The notes under the pieces are model-generated. The model was not told the DNA's origin and ran no database searches. It was given only the letters and a program-made list of their open reading frames with translations. From Hadersleviella sp041745395 (lineage in GTDB: Bacteria > Chloroflexota > Anaerolineae > Promineifilales > Promineifilaceae): DNA of 12,008 nucleotides. The position numbers and the translations under genes are program-made. This document shows, piece by piece, positions 6,503 to 12,008 of the stretch (positions are counted from its first letter, which is position 1; every line of letters starts with the position of its first letter). Where the stretch lies: the NCBI GenBank assembly GCA_041745395.1, contig JBGTIZ010000392.1, positions 1-12,008 on the forward strand. Reading direction: 5' to 3'.

Positions 6503-7663
6503 TCAACGCTCTGCCGCAGTGAGCGCGAGCAGGAGCAGTTGGCCGAGGCCGTGACCCAGATAGGCAGGGTCGAGGTATTCGTCGAGGCGATGCACGTTGC
6601 CGGAATGGGCGAGGCCGATACAGACGGCGTTGTACCCCAAGCTGAGGGGGATAGTAGCGTCGGTACTGCCAGCCGCATACTCCACGCGGGGGCAACCGAC
6701 CTGGCGCAACGCTTCCCCAGCCCATTGCACGAGATCGGCATGGCGGGGCAGTAGCCCAGGGGGCCGCTGGCCGATTTGCTTCATCTGGAGAATGACATTG
6801 GGTGGCTCGATAAAGCTGTTGACCACGGCCGTGGCCCTTTCCGTCAAACGCCGTAAAGCCGCCGCATCCTCCGAGCGCAAATCCAACAAACAATGCGCCT
6901 CATCCGCAATTGTGTTAATCGAGCGACCCCCTTCAATCACCCCCACGTTATACGTCGTCTTCGGTTTAGCAGGCACAGCCATCTCCGCCAGCGCGGCAAT
7001 CAGTCGCCCCAGCACATGAATCGCGCTGGCCTGCCCAAAATCTGCCCATGAATGCCCCCCCTGCGCCTGCACCGTAATCTCGTACCGATTGACGCCAATC
7101 CCCTGATGCACCACATGCCCAAAGGAGCCGCCTTCCAGCACGATATAGGCGGCCGCGTCGCCAAATCGCGCCGTCACCGCCCGCATCCCGCGCAAATCCC
7201 CCAGCCCTTCCTCCCCCGTGTTGGCTACAAACCAGATGGAGCGACGCGGCCGAAAATTATACTCGCGCAAAGTATGTGCCAGCACGAGCAGACCCGCCAC
7301 GCCAGTCGAGTTGTCCGCCAGCCCCGGCCCATAGAGCAAACGCCCTTCGCGCCGCACGGTTAAATCAGTCTCGGCGGGGAAGACGGTATCGGTGTGGGCG
7401 GAAACGATGACGGGGGGTAAATCTGGCTCTAGCCCCGGCCACAGCCCATAGACGTTGTGCAATTCGTCTTGGCTGATGGTTTGTAGCTCCACTTCGCTAA
7501 ATTTTTGTTGTACAAAGGCGGCGCGTTCCGCTTCGGCGAAGGTGGGGGCGGGGATTTGCTGGATTTCGAGGGCGAGTTTGAGGGCGGTGGTGGCGTTACG
7601 CTGAAGGGCGGACACGGCCGTGTTAACCACGGCCTGCTGGGCAATCGTATGTAAAAAGCTCAT
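6503..7663 (-). CDS. M20-type zinc metallopeptidase (PepT/aminoacylase fold)
   Basis: 386 residues from ATG 7663 (MSFLHTIAQQ). An in-frame GTG at 7723 lies inside a repeat hairpin and is rejected, although the chosen ATG has no clear ribosome site. Metal ligands follow the M20 pattern: H90-x-D92 in SAHTDTV, D117 in GLADNSTG, catalytic/bridging E151-E152 in NTGEEG, E177 in IVLEGGS, and H358 in NVHRLDEY. GGHSW (202-206) begins the dimerisation (lid) domain, and INTIADEA (249-256) lies in it. The absence of a signal peptide suggests a cytosolic peptidase or amidohydrolase that trims short peptides or acyl-amino acids; substrate cannot be read from sequence. The terminator at 6390-6415 lies downstream. 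Two CACGGCCGTG palindromes lie in the gene, both encoding Thr-Ala-Val. Confidence 0.9.
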   Translation of the reverse strand: MSFLHTIAQQAVVNTAVSALQRNATTALKLALEIQQIPAPTFAEAERAAFVQQKFSEVELQTISQDELHNVYGLWPGLEPDLPPVIVSAHTDTVFPAETDLTVRREGRLLYGPGLADNSTGVAGLLVLAHTLREYNFRPRRSIWFVANTGEEGLGDLRGMRAVTARFGDAAAYIVLEGGSFGHVVHQGIGVNRYEITVQAQGGHSWADFGQASAIHVLGRLIAALAEMAVPAKPKTTYNVGVIEGGRSINTIADEAHCLLDLRSEDAAALRRLTERATAVVNSFIEPPNVILQMKQIGQRPPGLLPRHADLVQWAGEALRQVGCPRVEYAAGSTDATIPLSLGYNAVCIGLAHSGNVHRLDEYLDPAYLGHGLGQLLLLALTAAER

Positions 7664-7680
7664 AGGGAAAGGGGAAGGAG

Positions 7681-7755
7681 AGAAGTAAGAAGTAGAAAGT
7701 AAGAAGTGAGAAGTGGGCGTCACTTCTCACTTCTTACTTTTCACTTCTCACTCAC
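7681..7755. repeat. Inverted heptad-repeat hairpin
   Basis: Five 7-base units of AGAAGTR type (7681-7715), a GGCGT loop, then five inverted units of CACTTCT type (7721-7755). The inner 20 bp (7696-7715 and 7721-7740) pair perfectly and the stem continues with a few mismatches. The outer end overlaps the stop codon of the small membrane protein gene. There is no T-tract of the usual kind, but it could still stop or protect transcripts. Confidence 0.8.
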
Positions 7756-7967
7756 TGCAGGGGTTTGATAAGTAGGATCCCAATTAGGCTCATAATCAGG
7801 CCGATGTGCAGGAAGATATTACTGCTGGCTAGCCATGTCTCCACGCCCAGCAAGCCGACGACGATATGCACCAGCAGGTTGATAATGATGAGCAAAATGC
7901 CCAGCAGAGGCAACAGTCCCCGCCGGGCGGCCAAAAAATCGTTGAGGTCGTCTATCAGTTTGTTCAT
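7752..7967 (-). CDS. Small two-helix membrane protein, 71 aa
   Basis: ATG at 7967. A short charged N-terminus (MNKLIDDLNDFLAARRG) is followed by two hydrophobic segments, about residues 18-41 (LLPLLGILLIIINLLVHIVV...) and 48-68 (SNIFLHIGLIMSLIGILLI), joined by a short GVETWLA turn, ending in KPLQ. This predicts a helical hairpin in the cytoplasmic membrane. No family is recognised and no motif points to a job. The ribosome site is weak. It lies between hflX (104 bases upstream, beyond an inverted repeat) and the peptidase gene on the same strand. Confidence in coding rests on the clean amphipathic and hydrophobic pattern. Confidence 0.65.
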   Translation of the reverse strand: MNKLIDDLNDFLAARRGLLPLLGILLIIINLLVHIVVGLLGVETWLASSNIFLHIGLIMSLIGILLIKPLQ

Positions 7968-8004
7968 ATGGTTTCTGTTTGGGGTTGAGGGCGTAGCATG
8001 ACTT

Positions 8005-8060
8005 AGATTGGACCAATTTACATAAGTACGTTGATTGCACGACTAAAATTGGTCCAATCT
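8005..8060. repeat. Inverted pair of ATTGGWCCAAT palindromes
   Basis: AGATTGGACCAATTT (8005-8019) and its exact reverse complement (8046-8060), 26 bases apart. Each arm contains ATTGG-W-CCAAT, itself palindromic, with centres at 8012 and 8053, 41 bases or about four DNA turns apart. It sits between hflX and the small membrane protein gene and could be a double operator or a dispersed repeat; no T-tract follows either arm. Confidence 0.6.
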
Positions 8061-8071
8061 CCAGAAAAAAT

Positions 8072-9451
8072 TCACCAGCCAGTTTGGTCGGGTTGGAATT
8101 GGGCAAAATAGGAAACGAGACGGCGAGGCACACGGCCGTGGAGAGACATCCCATCCGCTAAACCCTCCTCCTCATCCACCACTCCCCGCTCATAAAATAG
8201 CGAGAGCAAATCACCTCGCTCATACGGCAACAGGATAGAAATAGGCACAAACGTAGACTCCACCGCCCGCACCACGGCCGACTTCAACGCCTCCATGCCC
8301 AGCCCTGTCTGTGCCGAAACCAGCACCGCTTCCCTATCCACAGCGGGCAAGTCGTCTGGGTCAAAATCAGCGGGAAGCGCATCCACTTTGTTAAAAGCAT
8401 AGACCAGCGGCAGATTCTCCACCTCGAGCGTGGCCAGCGTATCCTTCACCGCCTCGATTTGCGCCGCCGCGTTGGGGTGCGTCGCGTCCACCACGTGGAG
8501 CAGGACATCCGCCTCTTCGATTTCCTCGAGCGTAGCGCGAAAAGCGGCCACGATGTGGGTCGGCAATTTTTGGATAAACCCGACCGTATCCGTAAACAGC
8601 ACATCCCGCCCGCCGGGCATGGCTACACGGCGCGTGGTGGGGTCGAGCGTGGCAAATAGCTGGTCAGCCGTCAAGACTTTGGCGTCCGACAGCTTGTTCA
8701 GCAACGTCGATTTGCCCGCGTTGGTATACCCCACAATCGCCACGACCACTAGCTCCGTTTGCAGGCGATTGCTCCGTTGGCGACCGCGCCGCGCCCGCAC
8801 ATCTTCCAAGTCGCTCTTGATTTGGGTGATGCGCCGCCCAATTTCGCGGCGGTCTATTTCTAGCTGGGTTTCACCCGGACCACGCAGACCGACACTGCCG
8901 CCCCCCGTGCCCGCCTGCCGCGCCAAGTGAGTCCACATGCGGGTCAGGCGGGGGATGCGATATTCGAGCTGAGCCAGTTCGACTTGGAGCTTGCCTTCGC
9001 TAGTCTGGGCGTGCAGGGCAAAAATATCCAAAATGAGGGCGGTACGGTCAAGCACTTTGACCTTTTCGCCAAATATTTTCTCGAGTTCACGCTGGTGGCG
9101 GGGCATCAATTCATCGTCGAACAGCACCACGTGGGCCTCCAGTTCTTCAACCAACGCTTTGACCTCTTCGACTTTGCCCGAGCCGATGTAGGTCGCGCTG
9201 TTGGGCTGGTTGAGTCGCTGAACGATGGCGCCGACGACCTCTAACCCGGCCGTGTCGGACAGCCGCGCTAGTTCAGCCAAGCTATCTTCAACGGACATCA
9301 AGGCTAAGCCACCAAAAAATTCGGTACCGACTAGAATCGCTTTCTCTCTTACACTTTTTGTTTTATGCAAAGTGACCTCGCTTTTTTGTTGAGTGCTGAG
9401 TGCTGAGCGACGAGTGCTGAGTGGCCTCTGAACGCCCCACTCATTGCTCAT
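8072..9451 (-). CDS. hflX: GTPase HflX
   Basis: Ribosome-associated GTPase that splits stalled or stressed 70S ribosomes. The N-terminal HflX domain carries YIGSGKVEEV (88-97) and DDELMPRHQRELE (112-124), then a long helical arm with GGGSVGLRGPGETQLE (183-198). The G domain is complete: GYTNAGKST (G1, 241-249), DTVGF (G3, 288-292), NKVD (G4, 354-357), SAQTG (G5, 379-383). Length is usual for the family. Coordinates give the longest ATG frame, but its first 27 codons run through a heptad-repeat tract (STRRSALST...) and look non-native. TTG at 9370, four bases after GAGGT, is a likely true start and would give a 432-aa protein. The gene follows the MuiA-family gene on the same strand with only the repeat tract between. 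Confidence 0.97.
   Translation of the reverse strand: MSNEWGVQRPLSTRRSALSTQQKSEVTLHKTKSVREKAILVGTEFFGGLALMSVEDSLAELARLSDTAGLEVVGAIVQRLNQPNSATYIGSGKVEEVKALVEELEAHVVLFDDELMPRHQRELEKIFGEKVKVLDRTALILDIFALHAQTSEGKLQVELAQLEYRIPRLTRMWTHLARQAGTGGGSVGLRGPGETQLEIDRREIGRRITQIKSDLEDVRARRGRQRSNRLQTELVVVAIVGYTNAGKSTLLNKLSDAKVLTADQLFATLDPTTRRVAMPGGRDVLFTDTVGFIQKLPTHIVAAFRATLEEIEEADVLLHVVDATHPNAAAQIEAVKDTLATLEVENLPLVYAFNKVDALPADFDPDDLPAVDREAVLVSAQTGLGMEALKSAVVRAVESTFVPISILLPYERGDLLSLFYERGVVDEEEGLADGMSLHGRVPRRLVSYFAQFQPDQTGW
9375..9379 (-). promoter_or_regulatory. Possible ribosome site for a TTG start of hflX
   Basis: GAGGT on the minus strand, four bases before TTG 9370. The alternative ATG at 9451 has only repeat sequence before it and no such site. 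Confidence 0.4.
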
Positions 9452-9479
9452 TGCTCATCGCTCGTTACTTATTGCTCAT
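9391..9479. repeat. Two facing heptad tracts
   Basis: Five units of GAGTGCT type in exact 7-base steps (9391-9425), a short spacer, then six inverted-sense units of TGCTCAT type (9438-9479). TGAGTGG and CCACTCA face each other at the inner ends. The tract overlaps the MuiA-family stop codon and the 5' end of the hflX open frame. Confidence 0.75.
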
Positions 9480-11053
9480 AATCCTTGAACGGGCAGTTGT
9501 GTCGGGTATTCTACCAGATATTCGTAATGGATGGTGTGCGTTTCGCGGGGGGCGAGGGTGAGCGACCATTCAAGCAGGTTGAGGTCGCTTTGTTCGGTCA
9601 CGGCGGGGGTGACTGATTTTAGCTCCGTCTTAATTTGCTCGTGACGCGATTTGGGGAAATGGTCACGCACGGTCAGCTGGGCTGGCTCATCGAGCAGGTT
9701 TTCGACTTCGATTTTGTAGCCGTAATAGATGCGCCGCTTGTCGCGCATGAACGCTTTATCTACGTCCCGCCGGATTAGCTCCCGCTTGATGGTTAACCGC
9801 TCTTCCACGCCTAGCAGGAGTTCGATTTCATCCCCCACGGCCGTGTACGCCATCTGCGTCTGCCCAATATACTCCGCCTCCGCAAAAAGATTGGCCGACC
9901 CCGCCAGCAGGGGGCCATCGCTCTGGTTGGTCACTTTCACCCGCCGATAAACCGCGTCCGTATGCTTGGGCACGGCGATGTAATCCAGCTTGGGGTCAAA
10001 ATTATATTCGGCAATGGTCGTTTTGTGCGGCCGTCCGTCGCTGGGAATGTCGCTCCCGCCGCCAACGTGATAAGTCACGGCCGTGCCGCTCGTATCCACC
10101 GTTGCCGTCGCCACTTCCGCCTCGACCATGGGGGCGGCCATAGCCATCATCGGCATCGCATCCGCCACCATTTCCGCTCCCTCGGACATCTTAGCCATGA
10201 CGGCGCGGGCGCGGGGCTGGGGCGCGGGGCTGGGCGGGTGGGCCACATCTATAAACCACGGGTGTAAATCGGGCAGTCGCTGATTGAGCGCGGGCCGCGC
10301 CGTGGAGACGCTGAGCGACGCGCCCACCCAATCTTGCCCACTGCTCTGGGTGATTTGGGCGATGTAGGTCAGATGTAGACCTGTTTTATCGAGGCGCAAA
10401 TCGTACAGCGGTCGCCAGCCCGCGTTGTGAACCACATAAGTGAGCCGAGGGTGGAAGGTTCCGGACGTGCGCACGTCCAGTTCGACCACAGCTTGGAATC
10501 GCTGACGCGGCCGTGTGCTTTGTTTTTGCTTTAGGTCAGCATGGAGCTTTTCCAGCCGTTTTTTCAGGCCGCGCACCGCTTGCGTCACTTCGCGCCGCGC
10601 TTGGCGGATTTCGTCCTCTTTTTCGCGCAAGGTGCGCATCATTTCCGCTTGTTGCTCCATATCGGTCAGGCCGAGGGATAAGCCTTTAGCAAACTGTTCG
10701 GTTTGTTGCCACAGGCCGGCGATGTATTGGGCTTGGCTGTTTAGGGTGGCGTCTTTGTCTTGCCAGATGGCTAGCCCATCGCCCACCTGCTCAATTTCTT
10801 GCTCGAGGGCGCGGACTTCAGCGGCGGGGGTTTCGGTGTAGTGGCGCTGGTTGACTTCGACACTGCGGATAATAACCACGGCCGTGCCTTTGCCCGCCAC
10901 GCGCACGGAGTCTTGGTTGAGGGTGAGGGGTAGTTCATCGAAGAGGAGTTGGTGTGAGCCGGGTTCGAGGTCTATCTCGCCGCTAGCGGTGAGGCGGGCG
11001 CGGTCGGGGTAGACAGTCACGGCCGTGATGCTACTGGGGATGGGGTGTTGCAT
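9476..11053 (-). CDS. MuiA-family protein (DUF4140/DUF4139)
   Basis: 525 residues from ATG 11053, six or so bases behind AAGGAGGAA. The N-terminal domain (VTVYPDRARLT at 12-22, SVRVAGKGTAVV at 49-60) fits DUF4140. A Glu/Gln/Lys-rich coiled coil covers about 77-178. The DUF4139 part begins LTYVVHNAGWRPLYDLRL (204-221), then DWVGASLSVSTARP (241-254) and the C-terminal TIHYEYLVEYP. This is the family named after mucoidy inhibitor A of enteric bacteria, where overexpression affects capsule; the biochemical role is unknown. A Met/Ala-rich linker (about 285-313) separates the DUF4139 strands, a usual low-complexity spot in the family. No signal peptide, so probably cytoplasmic. Four CACGGCCGTG palindromes lie in it, all read as Thr-Ala-Val. 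Confidence 0.92.
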   Translation of the reverse strand: MQHPIPSSITAVTVYPDRARLTASGEIDLEPGSHQLLFDELPLTLNQDSVRVAGKGTAVVIIRSVEVNQRHYTETPAAEVRALEQEIEQVGDGLAIWQDKDATLNSQAQYIAGLWQQTEQFAKGLSLGLTDMEQQAEMMRTLREKEDEIRQARREVTQAVRGLKKRLEKLHADLKQKQSTRPRQRFQAVVELDVRTSGTFHPRLTYVVHNAGWRPLYDLRLDKTGLHLTYIAQITQSSGQDWVGASLSVSTARPALNQRLPDLHPWFIDVAHPPSPAPQPRARAVMAKMSEGAEMVADAMPMMAMAAPMVEAEVATATVDTSGTAVTYHVGGGSDIPSDGRPHKTTIAEYNFDPKLDYIAVPKHTDAVYRRVKVTNQSDGPLLAGSANLFAEAEYIGQTQMAYTAVGDEIELLLGVEERLTIKRELIRRDVDKAFMRDKRRIYYGYKIEVENLLDEPAQLTVRDHFPKSRHEQIKTELKSVTPAVTEQSDLNLLEWSLTLAPRETHTIHYEYLVEYPTQLPVQGL

Positions 11054-11057
11054 GGGG

Positions 11058-11066
11058 TTCCTCCTT
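11058..11066 (-). promoter_or_regulatory. Strong ribosome binding site of the MuiA-family gene
   Basis: AAGGAGGAA on the minus strand, four bases before ATG 11053. It fixes the start. Confidence 0.7.
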
Positions 11067-11098
11067 GTCTCTCTGGGGGTAGTTTGGTTGATACAGGA

Positions 11099-11127
11099 AG
11101 TATAAGGGATTTGGGGATGGGGTGGAA
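11099..11127 (-). promoter_or_regulatory. Possible promoter of the MuiA-family gene
   Basis: TATACT (minus strand, 11104-11099) with a weak TTCCAC 17 bases upstream (11127-11122). The 193-base divergent spacer 11054-11246 also holds TACAAT at 11181-11186 on the plus strand, a possible -10 for the right-hand pair without a clear -35. Confidence 0.3.
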
Positions 11128-11246
11128 GTGTGCCAGAGGGATGGCTTCGGTTTGGCGGTCAAGCTGGCGTGAATATGCGTTACAATAGGGCAATGTCCAT
11201 CTGATTTTCTTTTAACTGTAGGGACGAATGAAGTGGAGAAAGCAAT

Positions 11247-11666
11247 ATGTATGGCATCACAATCTCTGAAAATTTGTACCACGCCTTGGAAAAACAAGCA
11301 CAGGCGGCACAGCGCACCGTGGACGATATTGCCCAAGAAACCTTGAGCCGTCATCTGGCTTCACCTATTCCAGTAGAAGATGATTTACCACCCCTCTTGC
11401 AAATGGAGCTACAGGCGATGGAAAAGTTGTCGGATGTGGCTTTGTGGTCTTTGGCTCGCACAGTTATGCCCTCAGCAGAGCGGGGGGAGTTGTCTGCCTT
11501 AAATCTGACGGCGCAAGAGCGTCCCTTGAGGGCCAGTGAGCAAGCCAGACAACAAACTTTGCTGACTTTGTATGATGAAGTGATATTGCGTCGAGCACAT
11601 GCGGCGATGTTGTTGCAGGTGCGGGGGCATGATATGTCTAACACGGCCGTGTTGCAGAGCGAATGA
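11247..11666 (+). CDS. Ribbon-helix-helix-like small protein, partner of HNH endonuclease
   Basis: 139 residues from ATG 11247 with GGAG eight bases upstream. The N-terminal ~40 residues (MYGITISENLYHALEKQAQ...VDDIAQETLSRHL) have the strand-helix-helix pattern of antitoxin-type ribbon-helix-helix domains. The rest is helical, with a Glu/Leu/Arg-rich section ending YDEVILRRAHAAMLLQVRG. Its stop overlaps the start of the HNH gene (ATGA), so translation is coupled. Similar small proteins with an N-terminal DNA-binding-like domain and a helical tail precede HNH genes in Cyanobacteria and Chloroflexota; I take it to be a regulator or antitoxin-like partner, which is inference. One CACGGCCGTG palindrome lies near its end, read as Thr-Ala-Val. 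Confidence 0.75.
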   Translation: MYGITISENLYHALEKQAQAAQRTVDDIAQETLSRHLASPIPVEDDLPPLLQMELQAMEKLSDVALWSLARTVMPSAERGELSALNLTAQERPLRASEQARQQTLLTLYDEVILRRAHAAMLLQVRGHDMSNTAVLQSE

Positions 11667-12008
11667 GTGCCTCGTATATCTCACCCATCATGCGCCAGCG
11701 CGTGACGGCATGGGCACAGTTTCGCTGTTGCTACTGCCAAACACAAGTAGCCGTCGTGGGGGATGCGTTAGAAATTGACCACATCATACCCATGACGGCT
11801 GGGGGAACCAGTGCGGAAGAGAACCTCTGTTTAGCTTGCAGTGACTGCAATGGTGCGAAGGGGGCAAAAGTGACGGCTGTTGACCCTGAAACGGGGAAGG
11901 ATGTCTCTTTGTATCATCCTCGTCAGCAAACATGGCGTGAACATTTTGCTTGGCGTGAAGACGGCTGTTTCATTATTGGCCTAACTGCCACGGGGAGAGC
12001 TACCGTAC
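11663..12008 (+). CDS. HNH endonuclease (3' end cut by window)
   Basis: First 115 residues of a frame open to the right edge. Two zinc-binding CxxC pairs, C22-C25 and C59-C62, frame the HNH centre: D39-H40 in EIDHIIP, N54 in ENLC, N63 in CNGAK. Later sections DPETG (74-78), LYHPRQQTW (83-91), HFAW and IIGLTATGRATV match a compact HNH family widespread in Cyanobacteria and Chloroflexota, of which perhaps 30-50 residues are missing here. The function of this stand-alone family is not established; proposals include mobile-element-derived nuclease or toxin-like nuclease. It starts at ATG 11663 overlapping the previous stop by ATGA. Confidence 0.9.
   Translation, partial: MSASYISPIMRQRVTAWAQFRCCYCQTQVAVVGDALEIDHIIPMTAGGTSAEENLCLACSDCNGAKGAKVTAVDPETGKDVSLYHPRQQTWREHFAWREDGCFIIGLTATGRATV

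Larger units (their letters stand above)
2406..11651. repeat. Dispersed palindrome CACGGCCGTG (12 copies; 14 of the ACGGCCGT core)
   Basis: The 8-bp core starts at 2407, 3102, 3248, 4279, 4727, 5120, 6825, 7614, 8132, 9837, 10077, 10878, 11019 and 11643. All but those at 3102 and 3248 extend to the full 10-bp palindrome. Thirteen lie inside genes, one (4279) in a spacer. Near copies sharing GGCCGTG are at about 9246 and 10506. None lie in 1-2405 or between 5128 and 6824. The coordinates here span first to last copy, not a continuous element. Confidence 0.9.

Noticed and set aside
6432..6893. 153-codon open frame overlapping the peptidase gene
   Set aside because: Arg/Pro/Gly-rich shadow of the peptidase frame with no motif or ribosome site.
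7664..7723. Upstream GTG start for the M20 peptidase
   Set aside because: It lies inside the heptad hairpin and would add repeat-derived residues before a normal M20 N-terminus.
7681..7755. CRISPR array
   Set aside because: Units are 7 bases, contiguous and inverted at the middle; there are no spacers of CRISPR length and no cas genes.
8005..8060. Intrinsic terminator of hflX
   Set aside because: The loop is 26 bases and no T-tract follows the second arm on either strand.
8430..8930. 166-codon plus-strand frame inside hflX
   Set aside because: Ser/Thr/Arg-rich antisense shadow of an unmistakable HflX GTPase.

Overview
The window is a stretch of bacterial chromosome in which nearly all genes lie on the minus strand. 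A short plus-strand pair sits at the right end and a probable small RNA gene sits near 6338-6416. Codon use is GC-rich, HflX and MuiA-type proteins are present, the redoxin is mycoredoxin-like, an HNH protein of a type common in Cyanobacteria and Chloroflexota is present, and spacers carry heptad repeats. Together these suggest Chloroflexota (Anaerolineae-like), less likely a cyanobacterium; this is an inference from style, not proven. No gene-free stretch exceeds 300 bases.

Left part (1-4233, minus strand, read right to left): a small DUF4926-type protein, a phospholipase-D-like plus DEAH helicase fusion, a 67-residue helical protein, and the first 548 residues of a DndD-like SMC/Rad50-type ATPase running off the left edge. 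The last three are packed with gaps of 13 nt and 1 nt and form an operon. This looks like a DNA-modification/restriction (anti-phage) locus related to Dnd phosphorothioation systems. The sulfur-transferase gene dndC, which normally precedes dndD, is not in its usual place. The left end looks more AT-rich than the rest and lacks the palindrome described below, which fits acquired DNA.

Middle (4309-9451, minus strand): two proteins I do not recognise (319 and 139 aa), a CGDC glutaredoxin/mycoredoxin, an M20-type zinc peptidase, a two-helix membrane protein, and the ribosome-associated GTPase HflX. Between the redoxin and the peptidase lies a plus-strand promoter, a structured region and a UUCG-loop terminator, together a candidate small RNA of about 80 nt. 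Spacers hold short heptad repeats, often in inverted pairs, an inverted pair of ATTGGWCCAAT sites and a small REP-like hairpin.

Right (9476-12008): a MuiA-family (DUF4140/DUF4139) protein on the minus strand faces away from a plus-strand pair, a ribbon-helix-helix-like small protein overlapping by ATGA with an HNH endonuclease cut by the window end.

The most striking genome-scale signal is the 10-bp palindrome CACGGCCGTG, found 12 times (14 times as the 8-bp core ACGGCCGT), mostly inside genes and often read as Thr-Ala-Val. It recalls the HIP1 palindrome of cyanobacteria but has a different sequence.
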